Source of the DNA: Bacteroides sp. M10
GTDB taxonomy: Bacteria; Bacteroidota; Bacteroidia; Bacteroidales; Bacteroidaceae
Reading direction: 5' to 3'
DNA: 64,000 bases
NCBI RefSeq assembly: GCF_014334015.1
Contig: NZ_CP060488.1
Span: forward strand, 3,182,501 to 3,246,500
Part shown: positions 55,983 to 64,000 of the stretch, piece by piece
Numbering within the stretch: position 1 is the first letter of the stretch
Layout of the letters: each line of letters begins with the position of its first letter
Program-made: the position numbers and the translations under genes
Notes under the pieces: model-generated
Told to the model about the DNA's origin: nothing
What the model saw: only the letters and a program-made list of their open reading frames with translations
The model's database searches: none

Positions 55983-57125
55983 TTATTTTAATTTATAAAC
56001 TTCTGTTCCGGCAAGCAGGAAACAACCGACTCCATAATCTTCAAAATCAGGTACACTCTTGTAAGTAACCGGCTGTCCGTCTTTAGGCTCCTTACCTGTT
56101 CCCTGCACATATCCCAGAAATCCGTTCGGGTGTACGGCATCTTTCACCATAGCGTTCCATGCTTTTAAAAGGACGGGAAGATACTCTTTACGGTCGAGCA
56201 ATCCGTTGCGGACTCCCCACGCCATACCATAAACAAATAAGGCTGTACCGGAAGTCTCTTTTCCTCCGAAGTTCGTCGGGTCGTGAAGACTGACATTCCA
56301 GAAACCATCTTCACGCTGACATTTCTTCAAAGCCTTGCTCATGGTCAGGAAATCATTGATATAGTCCTGACGGTGTTTCTCGTCAGAAGGAATTTCATCC
56401 AATACACGTACCAAGGCAGCATATACCCATCCGTTTCCACGACTCCAATAGCAATCTTCGCCATTCGGCTCTTTATATGGAGGATTGAAATCCTGATCGC
56501 GCCACCACAGGCCGTCTTTGGGGTTGAACATACCCGTTTCATCGTGTTGGCTGCGTGTGTAGTAGTACATATCCCACATCTTATCGTAGTATTTCTGTTC
56601 TCCGGTCATCTTTCCAAATTTAGCGAAGATAGGCATTGCCATTTGCACAGCATCAATCCACCACCAGTCGTTCACCTGCGGGGTGTTCACCACCATATCG
56701 ATACTCGCTTTGATATTCCGAATCATGTTCGGGTCTGACGGGCAGATTTTATAGATATCAATGTACGCCTGTCCGCAACAATGGTCGTCCGCATTACGGG
56801 TAGTATTGCCGTTGCGCATTCCCCATTTGTGGAAATCGGCCCAGTCGTAAGTATACTTATAATAATCCTCACGCGGATAAATAGAATAGAGAGCCATCAA
56901 TCCTTCATAATATACACCACGCGTCCATATATTGCTGGGACGTACACGACCGTAAAAACTGGGAGTAGTGTAATCGGCATACTTTTTCATAAAGTAGTCA
57001 TTAACCTTTATGATATTCTCTAAAGTCTCTTTTTGTGTCGGGAGTTCTTGTGCTGCGACCGTATGGACTGGTATCAGACAAGAAAGAAGCAATCCTGTAA
57101 AGAGTAAGAATAGTGGTTTCTTCAT
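55983..57125 (-). CDS. GH105-family unsaturated rhamnogalacturonyl hydrolase (1)
   Basis: It encodes 380 residues from the ATG at 57125, which starts a signal peptide (MKKPLFLLFTGLLLSCLIPV). The frame is open to 57221, but a promoter lies in that extension. The GH105 alpha/alpha-barrel motifs are WTRGVYYEGLMALY, DDHCCGQAY, WWWIDAVQMAMPIF and CYWSRGNGWVYAAL (near residue 228). The family removes the 4,5-unsaturated GalA that PL11 or PL26 lyases leave at the non-reducing end. It is encoded divergently from a PL11 gene, so product and consumer share a regulatory region. Confidence 0.9.
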   Translation of the reverse strand: MKKPLFLLFTGLLLSCLIPVHTVAAQELPTQKETLENIIKVNDYFMKKYADYTTPSFYGRVRPSNIWTRGVYYEGLMALYSIYPREDYYKYTYDWADFHKWGMRNGNTTRNADDHCCGQAYIDIYKICPSDPNMIRNIKASIDMVVNTPQVNDWWWIDAVQMAMPIFAKFGKMTGEQKYYDKMWDMYYYTRSQHDETGMFNPKDGLWWRDQDFNPPYKEPNGEDCYWSRGNGWVYAALVRVLDEIPSDEKHRQDYINDFLTMSKALKKCQREDGFWNVSLHDPTNFGGKETSGTALFVYGMAWGVRNGLLDRKEYLPVLLKAWNAMVKDAVHPNGFLGYVQGTGKEPKDGQPVTYKSVPDFEDYGVGCFLLAGTEVYKLK

Positions 57126-57175
57126 GGTACAATAGTTCTGTTTTATTAATTTGCTGTTTATACTAATTTCTATGG

Positions 57176-57207
57176 CAAAGGTAAGAGACGTTCTTTTCTT
57201 TTTCAAT
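57176..57207 (-). promoter_or_regulatory. Promoter of the GH105-CE12 operon (minus strand)
   Basis: Read on the minus strand, ATTG (57204-57207), 20 bases, then TACCTTTG (57176-57183). The -7 box is perfect. It ends 50 bases before the ATG at 57125 and argues against the longer upstream start. Confidence 0.65.
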
Positions 57208-57310
57208 GGATTTCCGTGCAAATGTCTTTAAATTCGTTCACGAGACGGCAGAAAATAGTGTTAAAAGTACGTCTAATGATGATTTCTACATATATCTGTA
57301 CAATATTCTA

Positions 57311-57341
57311 TTTTATCAATGGGCTGCGTCCTTTACTTTTG
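57311..57341 (+). promoter_or_regulatory. Promoter of the periplasmic PL11 operon
   Basis: TTTT at 57311-57314, 19 bases, then TACTTTTG at 57334-57341. The -7 box matches TAnnTTTG. It lies 28 bases before the ATG at 57370 and is divergent from the GH105 promoter, about 100 bases apart. Confidence 0.6.
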
Positions 57342-57369
57342 TGTTGTAATTTGATTAATCGATAAAACT

Positions 57370-59211
57370 ATGAAGTGCATAACTCTTTTTTTTAGTTTCT
57401 GCCTGATAGCTATCTCCTCGATAGCCCAGCCAAACTATGACTTTTTGAACTTGAAACGCGAACGTCTGGGACGTGGTATAATTGCTATCCGGGAGAATCC
57501 GTCTACTGTGGCTGTTTCCTGGCGTTATTTGTCTTCCGACCCGATGAATGAATCTTTTGATATTTATAGGAACGATGAAAAGATAAACAAACACCCGTTG
57601 AAGGATGCCACTTTCTTTCAGGATACCTATGCAGGGACAGAATCTGTACTTTATACCGTGAAAGCAAGGGAAGGGAAAACGGAAAGTAGCTATCAATTAC
57701 CGGCAAATGCCCCATTGGGTTATCTGAATATTCCGTTGAACCGCCCCGAAGATGGTACGACTCCGTCAGGGCAAAACTATTTTTATGCTCCGAATGATGC
57801 CAGTATCGGTGACGTGGACGGTGATGGCGAATATGAGATTATTCTGAAATGGGACCCGAGTAATGCACATGATAATTCACATGACGGCTATACGGGAGAA
57901 GTATATGTTGATTGCTATAAGTTGAGCGGAAAACTATTATGGCGTATTAATCTGGGACGTAACATACGTGCCGGTGCACACTACACCCAGTTTATGGTGT
58001 TCGATTTCGATGGTGACGGCAAAGCGGAAGTAGTGATGAAGACCGCGGACGGAACGGTGGATGGAACAGGCAAAGTGATTGGGGATGCGCAGGCTGACTA
58101 TCGGAATGAACAAGGACGTATCCTGACCGGACCGGAATATCTGACAGTTTTTAACGGATTGACAGGAGAAGCGATGCAAACAATTGATTATGTGCCCGAA
58201 AGAGGAGACTTGATGGGTTGGGGAGACAGTCGTGGTAATCGCAGTGACCGTTTTCTGGCCTGCGTTGCCTATCTCGACGGCATACACCCAAGCGTAGTGA
58301 TGTGTCGCGGATATTATACACGTACTGTATTGGCTGCCTTTGACTGGGATGGAAAGGAGCTGAAACAACGTTGGGTATTCGACAGTAATAATCCCGGTTG
58401 TGAAGATTATGCCGGACAAGGAAACCACAACCTGCGGGTAGGTGACGTGGACGGTGACGGATGCGATGAGATCATCTACGGTTCATGCGCCATAGACCAT
58501 AACGGCAAAGGACTCTACACCACGAAAATGGGACACGGCGATGCCATTCATCTGACTCATTTCGACCCCTCTCGTAAAGGGCTGCAAGTATGGGATTGTC
58601 ATGAAAATAAACGTGATGGTTCTACCTATCGGGATGCAGCTACCGGAGAAGTTATATTTCAGATTAAAGACAATACAGATGTAGGGCGTTGTATGGCAGC
58701 TGATATTGACCCGACTCAACCGGGCGTTGAAATGTGGTCTGTTGCTTCCGGAGGAATAAGGAATGTGAAAGGAGAGGTGGTAAAAGACCGGGTAAGAGGT
58801 TTATCCTGTAATATGGCTGTTTGGTGGGATGGAGATTTGTTGCGTGAATTGTTGGATAGAAATATGGTCAGCAAATATAATTGGGAAAAAGGAGTGTGTG
58901 AGCGCATAGCCATTTTTGAGGGAACTTTTTCCAATAATGGAACCAAAGCGAATCCTTGCCTTCAGGGAGATATCGTAGGTGACTGGCGCGAAGAAGTACT
59001 GATGCGTACAGCTGATAATACAGCTTTACGGCTTTACGTCTCCACTATTCCTACCGACTATCGTTTTCATACTTTCCTCGAAGATCCGATTTATCGTATA
59101 AGTATCGCTACCCAGAATGTGGCTTATAATCAGCCTACACAGCCCGGATTCTATTTCGGGCCAGAGCTTCAGGGCACTGTATTCAGAGGATGTAAAATAC
59201 CTAAAAAATAG
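57370..59211 (+). CDS. PL11-family rhamnogalacturonan lyase (periplasmic type)
   Basis: This 613-residue protein has an ordinary signal peptide (to about residue 19, SSIAQ), not a lipobox, so it is probably periplasmic. It has the PL11 calcium motifs DVDGDGEYEII (about 150), DFDGDGKAEVV (about 212) and DVDGDGCDEIIYG (about 359), and family motifs TADGTVDGTGKVIGD and NLRVGDVDGDG. It lacks the acidic linker of the lipoprotein PL11. It is 4 bases from the next GH105, so lyase and unsaturated-GalA hydrolase are made together. It probably shortens imported RG-I oligosaccharides. Confidence 0.92.
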   Translation: MKCITLFFSFCLIAISSIAQPNYDFLNLKRERLGRGIIAIRENPSTVAVSWRYLSSDPMNESFDIYRNDEKINKHPLKDATFFQDTYAGTESVLYTVKAREGKTESSYQLPANAPLGYLNIPLNRPEDGTTPSGQNYFYAPNDASIGDVDGDGEYEIILKWDPSNAHDNSHDGYTGEVYVDCYKLSGKLLWRINLGRNIRAGAHYTQFMVFDFDGDGKAEVVMKTADGTVDGTGKVIGDAQADYRNEQGRILTGPEYLTVFNGLTGEAMQTIDYVPERGDLMGWGDSRGNRSDRFLACVAYLDGIHPSVVMCRGYYTRTVLAAFDWDGKELKQRWVFDSNNPGCEDYAGQGNHNLRVGDVDGDGCDEIIYGSCAIDHNGKGLYTTKMGHGDAIHLTHFDPSRKGLQVWDCHENKRDGSTYRDAATGEVIFQIKDNTDVGRCMAADIDPTQPGVEMWSVASGGIRNVKGEVVKDRVRGLSCNMAVWWDGDLLRELLDRNMVSKYNWEKGVCERIAIFEGTFSNNGTKANPCLQGDIVGDWREEVLMRTADNTALRLYVSTIPTDYRFHTFLEDPIYRISIATQNVAYNQPTQPGFYFGPELQGTVFRGCKIPKK

Positions 59212-59214
59212 ATT

Positions 59215-60624
59215 ATGAATATTCGTATCATAACCATTGCTTTATTACTGGCAACTTTGCCGGTTAGTGCACAGAAAAAGAAAACGGTAGTAAATGATTC
59301 AAATACTCCTTTGCATTTGCTGCAACCTGCTTATCAGGGCACTTATGGTGACCTGACACCCGGACAGATCAAGAAAGATATAGACTGTGTATTTGCTTAT
59401 ATTGATAAGGAAACTCCGGCACGTGTGGTAGATAAGAACACTGGTAAACTGATTACCGACTACACTACGATGGGAGAGGAAGCGCAACTGGAACGTGGTG
59501 CTTTCCGTCTGGCAAGTTACGAATGGGGAGTAACCTATTCTGCCTTGATAGCAGCTGCCGAAGCCACGGGCGATCAACGTTACATGGACTATGTGCAGAA
59601 CCGTTTCCGCTTTCTGGCGGAAGTGGCGCCTCATTTTAAGCGTGTGTACGAAGAGAAAGGCACAACAGACCCTCAACTACTGCAAATCCTCACTCCTCAT
59701 GCCCTGGATGATGCCGGGGCTGTGTGTGCAGCGATGGTGAAAGTCCGTGTGAAAGACCGCTCACTTCCTGTAGACGGATTAATTGAGAACTATTTTGATT
59801 TTATTCAGAATAAAGAATACCGGTTGGCAGATGGTACTTTTGCCCGCAATCGTCCGCAACATAATACACTTTGGCTGGACGACATGTTTATGGGGATTCC
59901 CGCAGTAGCCCAGATGAGCCGTTATGACAAGGTTCAAAAAGAGATATATCTGGCGGAGGCTGTCAGACAATTCCTGCAATTTGCCGACCGTATGTTTATC
60001 CCCGAAAAAGGATTGTATCGTCATGGATGGGTGGAAAGCAGCACCGATCATCCTGCCTTTTGTTGGGCGCGAGCCAATGGGTGGGCTATGCTGACAGCAT
60101 GCGAATTGCTCGATGTATTGCCGGAAGATTACCCCCAACGCGCGAGAGTGATGGATTATTTCCGGGCTCATGTACGCGGAGTGACTGCCTTGCAAAGTGG
60201 AGAAGGGCTTTGGCATCAATTGCTCGACCGGAATGATTCTTATCTGGAGACGTCTGCTACGGCTATTTACGTATACTGTTTGGCACATGCTATCAATAAA
60301 GGCTGGATTGATGCCATTGCTTATGGACCTGTCGCTCATTTGGGATGGCATGCCGTGGCCGGTAAGATCAATGCGGAAGGTCAGGTGGAAGGCACTTGCG
60401 TGGGTACGGGGATGGCTTTCGATCCTGCTTTTTATTACTATCGTCCGGTCAATGTATATGCGGCACATGGATACGGACCGATGCTTTGGGCAGGTGCGGA
60501 AATGATCTCTCTATTGAAGAATCAGTACCCGCAGATGAATGACAGTGCCGTTCAGTATTATCAGGTGAAACAGAAGACGACTGCACCTATTTTTGCCATC
60601 GATACAGAAGAAAAGAAAGATTAA
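59215..60624 (+). CDS. GH105-like unsaturated rhamnogalacturonyl hydrolase (2)
   Basis: This 469-residue protein has a signal peptide to about residue 21 (LPVSAQ). It resembles GH105 in ASYEWGVTYSALIAAAEAT, LWLDDMFMGIPAVAQM, FCWARANGWAMLTACELLDVLP (near 283) and LYLETSATAIYVYCLAHAI-like C-terminal motifs. It is longer than the first GH105 by about 90 residues and shares little sequence with it, so it may act on branched or acetylated substrates. It sits in one operon with PL11 and the rhamnose mutarotase. Confidence 0.85.
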   Translation: MNIRIITIALLLATLPVSAQKKKTVVNDSNTPLHLLQPAYQGTYGDLTPGQIKKDIDCVFAYIDKETPARVVDKNTGKLITDYTTMGEEAQLERGAFRLASYEWGVTYSALIAAAEATGDQRYMDYVQNRFRFLAEVAPHFKRVYEEKGTTDPQLLQILTPHALDDAGAVCAAMVKVRVKDRSLPVDGLIENYFDFIQNKEYRLADGTFARNRPQHNTLWLDDMFMGIPAVAQMSRYDKVQKEIYLAEAVRQFLQFADRMFIPEKGLYRHGWVESSTDHPAFCWARANGWAMLTACELLDVLPEDYPQRARVMDYFRAHVRGVTALQSGEGLWHQLLDRNDSYLETSATAIYVYCLAHAINKGWIDAIAYGPVAHLGWHAVAGKINAEGQVEGTCVGTGMAFDPAFYYYRPVNVYAAHGYGPMLWAGAEMISLLKNQYPQMNDSAVQYYQVKQKTTAPIFAIDTEEKKD

Positions 60625-60642
60625 CTTTAAATAGATAGAACC

Positions 60643-60957
60643 ATGAAACGAGAAGCTTTTAAAATGTATTTAAAACCCGGATGTGAAGCTGAATATGAGA
60701 AAAGACATGCTGCCATCTGGCCTGAATTGAAAGCATTGCTTTCCAAAAACGGAGTGTCGGACTATTCGATTTATTGGGATAAGGAGACCAATATCCTGTT
60801 TGCTTTCCAGAAAACGGAAGGTGAGGCCGGTTCGCAGGACTTGGGTAATACGGAGATTGTGCAGAAATGGTGGGACTATATGGCGGATATCATGGAAGTG
60901 AATCCGGACAACTCACCGGTGTCTATTCCTTTGCCGGAAGTATTCCACATGGATTGA
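60643..60957 (+). CDS. rhaM: L-rhamnose mutarotase
   Basis: This 104-residue cytoplasmic protein has the standard family length and no signal peptide. Typical motifs are the start MKREAFKMYLKPGCEAEYEK, RHAAIWPELKALL (His near residue 22), GVSDYSIYWDKETNILFAF and KWWDYMADIMEVN. It interconverts alpha- and beta-L-rhamnopyranose so that rhamnose released from RG-I can enter catabolism. It is the last gene of the PL11-GH105 operon and shows that rhamnose is the expected product of the locus. Confidence 0.95.
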   Translation: MKREAFKMYLKPGCEAEYEKRHAAIWPELKALLSKNGVSDYSIYWDKETNILFAFQKTEGEAGSQDLGNTEIVQKWWDYMADIMEVNPDNSPVSIPLPEVFHMD

Positions 60958-60984
60958 TTTTTTAGTAATTAGGTGAGCCGTTTC

Positions 60985-61016
60985 TTTCATTATCTCAACT
61001 ATCTTGACTATTTTTG
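60985..61016 (+). promoter_or_regulatory. Promoter of the HTCS sensor gene
   Basis: TTTC at 60985-60988, 20 bases, then TATTTTTG at 61009-61016. The -7 matches TAnnTTTG. It lies 31 bases before the ATG at 61048. Confidence 0.6.
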
Positions 61017-61047
61017 TCCAACATTTATTATTAATCTTGGAATCTAT

Positions 61048-64000
61048 ATGATGCAAAGACACCTTTTGATCTTTACCTTTCTTGTTAGTTTTGTGTTGAA
61101 TGCTTATAGTGCAATTGAGCTTCGTTCTACACAAATGAGAACGAGTGACGGCCTTCCCAATAACTCTATTCGATATATTTATCAGGATAGTAAAGGTTTT
61201 TTGTGGCTGGCTACCTTGAACGGGTTAAGTCGTTATGATGGCAACTCTTTTCTCACTTTCCGTCCGGAAATCGGTGATGAGGTATCTTTGGCAGACAACC
61301 GTATTTACGATCTGACAGAAGATAAAGATGGCTTTTTGTGGATTTCTACTACACCTGAATTATATAGTTGCTATGATTTACAACGTGCCCGTTTTGTGGA
61401 CTATACCGGTTGTGGCGAGTTAAGGCAGAATTATTCAACGGTTTTTGTCGCTGCTAACGGAGATGTCTGGCTTTCCCATTCGGGAAATGGCTGCCGGAAG
61501 ATGGTACATCAGAAAAATGGTGAGATGACATCTACCGTATTCAGGACCGAACGTGGAAACCTGCCGGATAACCGGGTGAAATTTGTGAATGAGGATGCCA
61601 GTGGCCGTATCTGGATCGGCACTCAATGCGGACTGGTTTCTGTCTCCAACGGACAATATCGGATAGAAGACCGATTAATTCACTTCACTTCTTCGCTGGC
61701 CTATAAGGACGATATGTATTTCCTTACAGCAGATGGAGATATCTATTATTATCAGGAGGCTACTCAAAAGATGCAAAAGTTGGCTTCTCTTGCCACTGTG
61801 GCAGGGGCGACATCGCCAACCGGAAATTTCCTGTTGAAAGATAAGTGGGTGATCCTGACTACTACCGGAGTATATACTTATAAGTTTGCTACCGGAGAGG
61901 TGGCCGCAGATCCTCGTTTGAATATTAAAAAGGGAGAATTGATACGTGATAATCGTGGAGATTATTGGATATACAATCATACGGGACGGCTTACATACGT
62001 GCTTGCCGAAACCGGAGAGAGTAAGGATTTCCAGTTGATTCCCCAGGATAAGATAAGCTATATCGACTTTGAACGTTATCATATCGTCCATGATTCCCGG
62101 GGAATTATTTGGATTTCAACCTATGGAAATGGGCTTTTCGCTTATAATACTGCCGAAGATAAACTGGAACATTTTGTGGCGAACATTAATGACCAGAGTC
62201 ATATCAGTTCGGATTTCCTGCAATATGTGATGGAAGATCGTGCCGGTGGCATCTGGGTAGCTTCGGAATATTCAGGCTTGTCCCGTATTTCCGTATTGAA
62301 TGAAGGAACTTCCCGTATCTATCCCGAATCCCGTGATTTGTTCGACCGGTCGAACACCATCCGTATGCTTACCAGAATGTCTAATGGAGATATCTGTGTA
62401 GGTACGCGTAAGGGGGGATTATACACCTTTGATTCAAGCCTTCATTCGAAAATGACCAATCAATATTTTCATTCTAATATCTATGCTCTCACCGAAGACA
62501 AGCAGGGACGAATGTGGATGGGAACTCGTGGAAATGGTCTCAAAGTGGGAGATACCTGGTATTATAATAATCCTTCTGACCTGACAGCCTTATCCGATAA
62601 TAACGTTTTTGCCATTTATCGCGACCGTAAAGACCGCATGTGGATAGGAACATTTGGCGGTGGGCTGGAACTGGCTGAACCTACTCCCGACGGTAAATAT
62701 AAATTCCGTCATTTCTTCCAGCAAACATTCGGAATGAGGATGGTGCGTGTGATAGAAGAAGACGCAAATGGGATGGTGTGGGTAGGAACCAGTGAGGGTA
62801 TTTGTATTTTTCATCCGGATTCACTGATTGCAGATGCTGATAATTATCATCTTTTCAGTTATACAAACGGAAAGTTTTGCAGTAATGAAATCAAGTGTAT
62901 CTATCGGGATACGGAAGGGCGGATGTGGATTGGTACGTCCGGTTCGGGACTGAATCTTTGTGAGCCGCAGGATAACTATTGTTCTTTGAAATATGAACAT
63001 TACGGAACTTCCGAAGGATTGGTTAACGATGTAATCCAGTCCATTCTGGGAGATAAAAAGGGGAATCTCTGGGTTGCCACCGAATATGGTATTTCCAAAT
63101 TTAATCCGGCTACCCATTCTTTTGAAAACTATTTCTTTTCTTCCTATACACTGGGAAATGTGTATAGTGAGAATAGTGCCTGTATGCGCGAAGATGGAAA
63201 ACTGCTTTTTGGCACAAACTACGGATTAATAGTGATCGATCCTGAAAAGATACAGGATAACGAAACTTTCTCCCCGGTTGTTTTCACGGATTTATATGTC
63301 AATGGAACCCAGATGAATCCGCAGATGGAGGACTCTCCATTAAAGCAATCGTTGGCTTATTCGGACGAAATAACCCTGAAGTTTTTTCAGAACTCATTCT
63401 TGATAGATTTCTCTACTTTTGATTATTCGGATAGCGGTCATACCAAATATATGTATTGGCTGGAAAATTACGATCAGGGATGGAGTGCTCCTTCTCCTCT
63501 GAATTTTGCTTCGTTTAAGTATCTTAATCCGGGAACTTATATACTTCACGTCAAGTCGAGCAATGGAACGGGTGTTTGGAATGATAGCGAGACTACACTG
63601 AAAATTGTAATTGTCCCTCCATTCTGGAAAACGACTTGGGCAATGCTGGGTTATGTGCTGTTATTAATCATAGCCTTGTACTTTGCTTTCCGTATCGTTC
63701 GTAACTTTAACGGCTTGCGTAACCGCATCAATGTAGAAAAGCAGTTGACAGAATATAAACTGGTGTTTTTTACCAATATCTCTCATGAATTCCGTACTCC
63801 GCTTACCTTGATTCAGGGAGCATTGGAGAAGATTCAACGTGTGACTGATATCCCGCGTGAATTGATATATCCGCTGAAAACAATGGATAAGAGCACGCAG
63901 CGTATGTTGAGGCTTATCAATCAGTTGCTGGAATTCAGAAAGATGCAGAATAATAAGCTGGCACTCTCTTTAGAGGAAACGGATGTCATCTCTTTCCTTT
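61048..64000 (+). CDS. Hybrid two-component system sensor/regulator (HTCS), truncated by the window edge
   Basis: The frame runs without a stop from 61048 (MMQRHLLIFTFLVSFVLNAYSA; a second ATG follows at once) to the end of the window, 984 codons. The periplasmic part (about 25-770) has many Reg_prop-type beta-propeller repeats (DSKGFLWLATLNGLSRYDG, DKDGFLWIST, DTEGRMWIGTSGSGLNL). A Y_Y_Y-type domain (about 770-850), one membrane segment (about 859-881, MLGYVLLLIIALYFAFRI) and a histidine kinase H-box NISHEFRTPLTLIQ (His about 913) follow. The kinase ATPase, receiver and AraC-type DNA-binding domains expected in HTCS proteins would lie beyond the window. It probably senses an RG-I oligosaccharide and activates the surrounding operons. 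Confidence 0.92.
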   Translation, partial: MMQRHLLIFTFLVSFVLNAYSAIELRSTQMRTSDGLPNNSIRYIYQDSKGFLWLATLNGLSRYDGNSFLTFRPEIGDEVSLADNRIYDLTEDKDGFLWISTTPELYSCYDLQRARFVDYTGCGELRQNYSTVFVAANGDVWLSHSGNGCRKMVHQKNGEMTSTVFRTERGNLPDNRVKFVNEDASGRIWIGTQCGLVSVSNGQYRIEDRLIHFTSSLAYKDDMYFLTADGDIYYYQEATQKMQKLASLATVAGATSPTGNFLLKDKWVILTTTGVYTYKFATGEVAADPRLNIKKGELIRDNRGDYWIYNHTGRLTYVLAETGESKDFQLIPQDKISYIDFERYHIVHDSRGIIWISTYGNGLFAYNTAEDKLEHFVANINDQSHISSDFLQYVMEDRAGGIWVASEYSGLSRISVLNEGTSRIYPESRDLFDRSNTIRMLTRMSNGDICVGTRKGGLYTFDSSLHSKMTNQYFHSNIYALTEDKQGRMWMGTRGNGLKVGDTWYYNNPSDLTALSDNNVFAIYRDRKDRMWIGTFGGGLELAEPTPDGKYKFRHFFQQTFGMRMVRVIEEDANGMVWVGTSEGICIFHPDSLIADADNYHLFSYTNGKFCSNEIKCIYRDTEGRMWIGTSGSGLNLCEPQDNYCSLKYEHYGTSEGLVNDVIQSILGDKKGNLWVATEYGISKFNPATHSFENYFFSSYTLGNVYSENSACMREDGKLLFGTNYGLIVIDPEKIQDNETFSPVVFTDLYVNGTQMNPQMEDSPLKQSLAYSDEITLKFFQNSFLIDFSTFDYSDSGHTKYMYWLENYDQGWSAPSPLNFASFKYLNPGTYILHVKSSNGTGVWNDSETTLKIVIVPPFWKTTWAMLGYVLLLIIALYFAFRIVRNFNGLRNRINVEKQLTEYKLVFFTNISHEFRTPLTLIQGALEKIQRVTDIPRELIYPLKTMDKSTQRMLRLINQLLEFRKMQNNKLALSLEETDVISFL

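Noticed and set aside
1..64000. tRNA, rRNA or insertion sequences
   Set aside because: No cloverleaf-like or rRNA-like stretch and no transposase were recognised anywhere by eye; a dedicated scan could still find a short RNA.

Overview
The window is almost certainly from a Bacteroides-type gut bacterium. The evidence is four SusC/SusD transporter pairs, many exported carbohydrate-active enzymes, a hybrid two-component sensor, lipoproteins, weak or absent Shine-Dalgarno sites, and repeated matches to the Bacteroides promoter (-33 TTTG-like, about 19-20 bases, -7 TAnnTTTG). From memory, the gene order at 10.6-28 kb and 48-64 kb resembles the rhamnogalacturonan-I (RG-I) utilization locus of B. 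thetaiotaomicron. I could not run a search, so the species is left open.

Layout. (1) 1-9 kb: the end of an unidentified gene, an unusual SGNH-like protein, a GxGYxYP-family lipoprotein, a SusC/SusD pair and an Ig-like surface lipoprotein. This is a small polysaccharide utilization locus (PUL) of unknown substrate. (2) 9.1-10.3 kb: a PatB/MalY-type C-S lyase, followed by an intergenic array with 22-base periodicity. (3) 10.6-21.2 kb, minus strand: an enzyme operon of GH2, rhamnogalacturonan acetylesterase, GH28, a small unknown protein, GH28 and GH106. (4) 21.4-28.2 kb, plus strand: a double-propeller GH43-like enzyme, GH42, GH28 and an SGNH esterase. (5) 28.3-33.5 kb, minus strand: a SusC/SusD pair. 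(6) 33.7-35.5 kb: a 1.74 kb segment bounded by 31-bp perfect inverted repeats. It carries a tyrosine recombinase gene, a four-unit 22-bp array and an outward-facing consensus-like promoter. (7) 35.6-50.6 kb, plus strand: two fimbrillin-like lipoproteins, two SusC/SusD pairs and a lipoprotein PL11 lyase, closed by a terminator. (8) 50.8-61 kb: a PL26-like lyase, a two-domain CE12 esterase, GH105, PL11, a second GH105 and L-rhamnose mutarotase. (9) 61 kb to the end: a hybrid two-component system (HTCS) sensor that runs off the window.

How it works together (inference from families). The surface PL11 cuts the RG-I backbone and SusC/SusD pairs import the fragments. Periplasmic CE12 enzymes remove acetyl groups. 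PL11, PL26-like, GH28, GH105 and GH106 enzymes take the backbone apart. GH2, GH42 and GH43-like enzymes trim galactose- and arabinose-type side chains. RhaM interconverts the released rhamnose anomers and the HTCS senses an RG-I oligosaccharide.

The most interesting signal is the recombinase segment. It lies exactly between two divergent surface operons, and its only good outward promoter points at the fimbrillin/SusCD/PL11 operon. Inversion would turn that promoter toward the opposite SusC/SusD pair. This looks like a phase-variable promoter switch choosing which RG-I surface apparatus is made.
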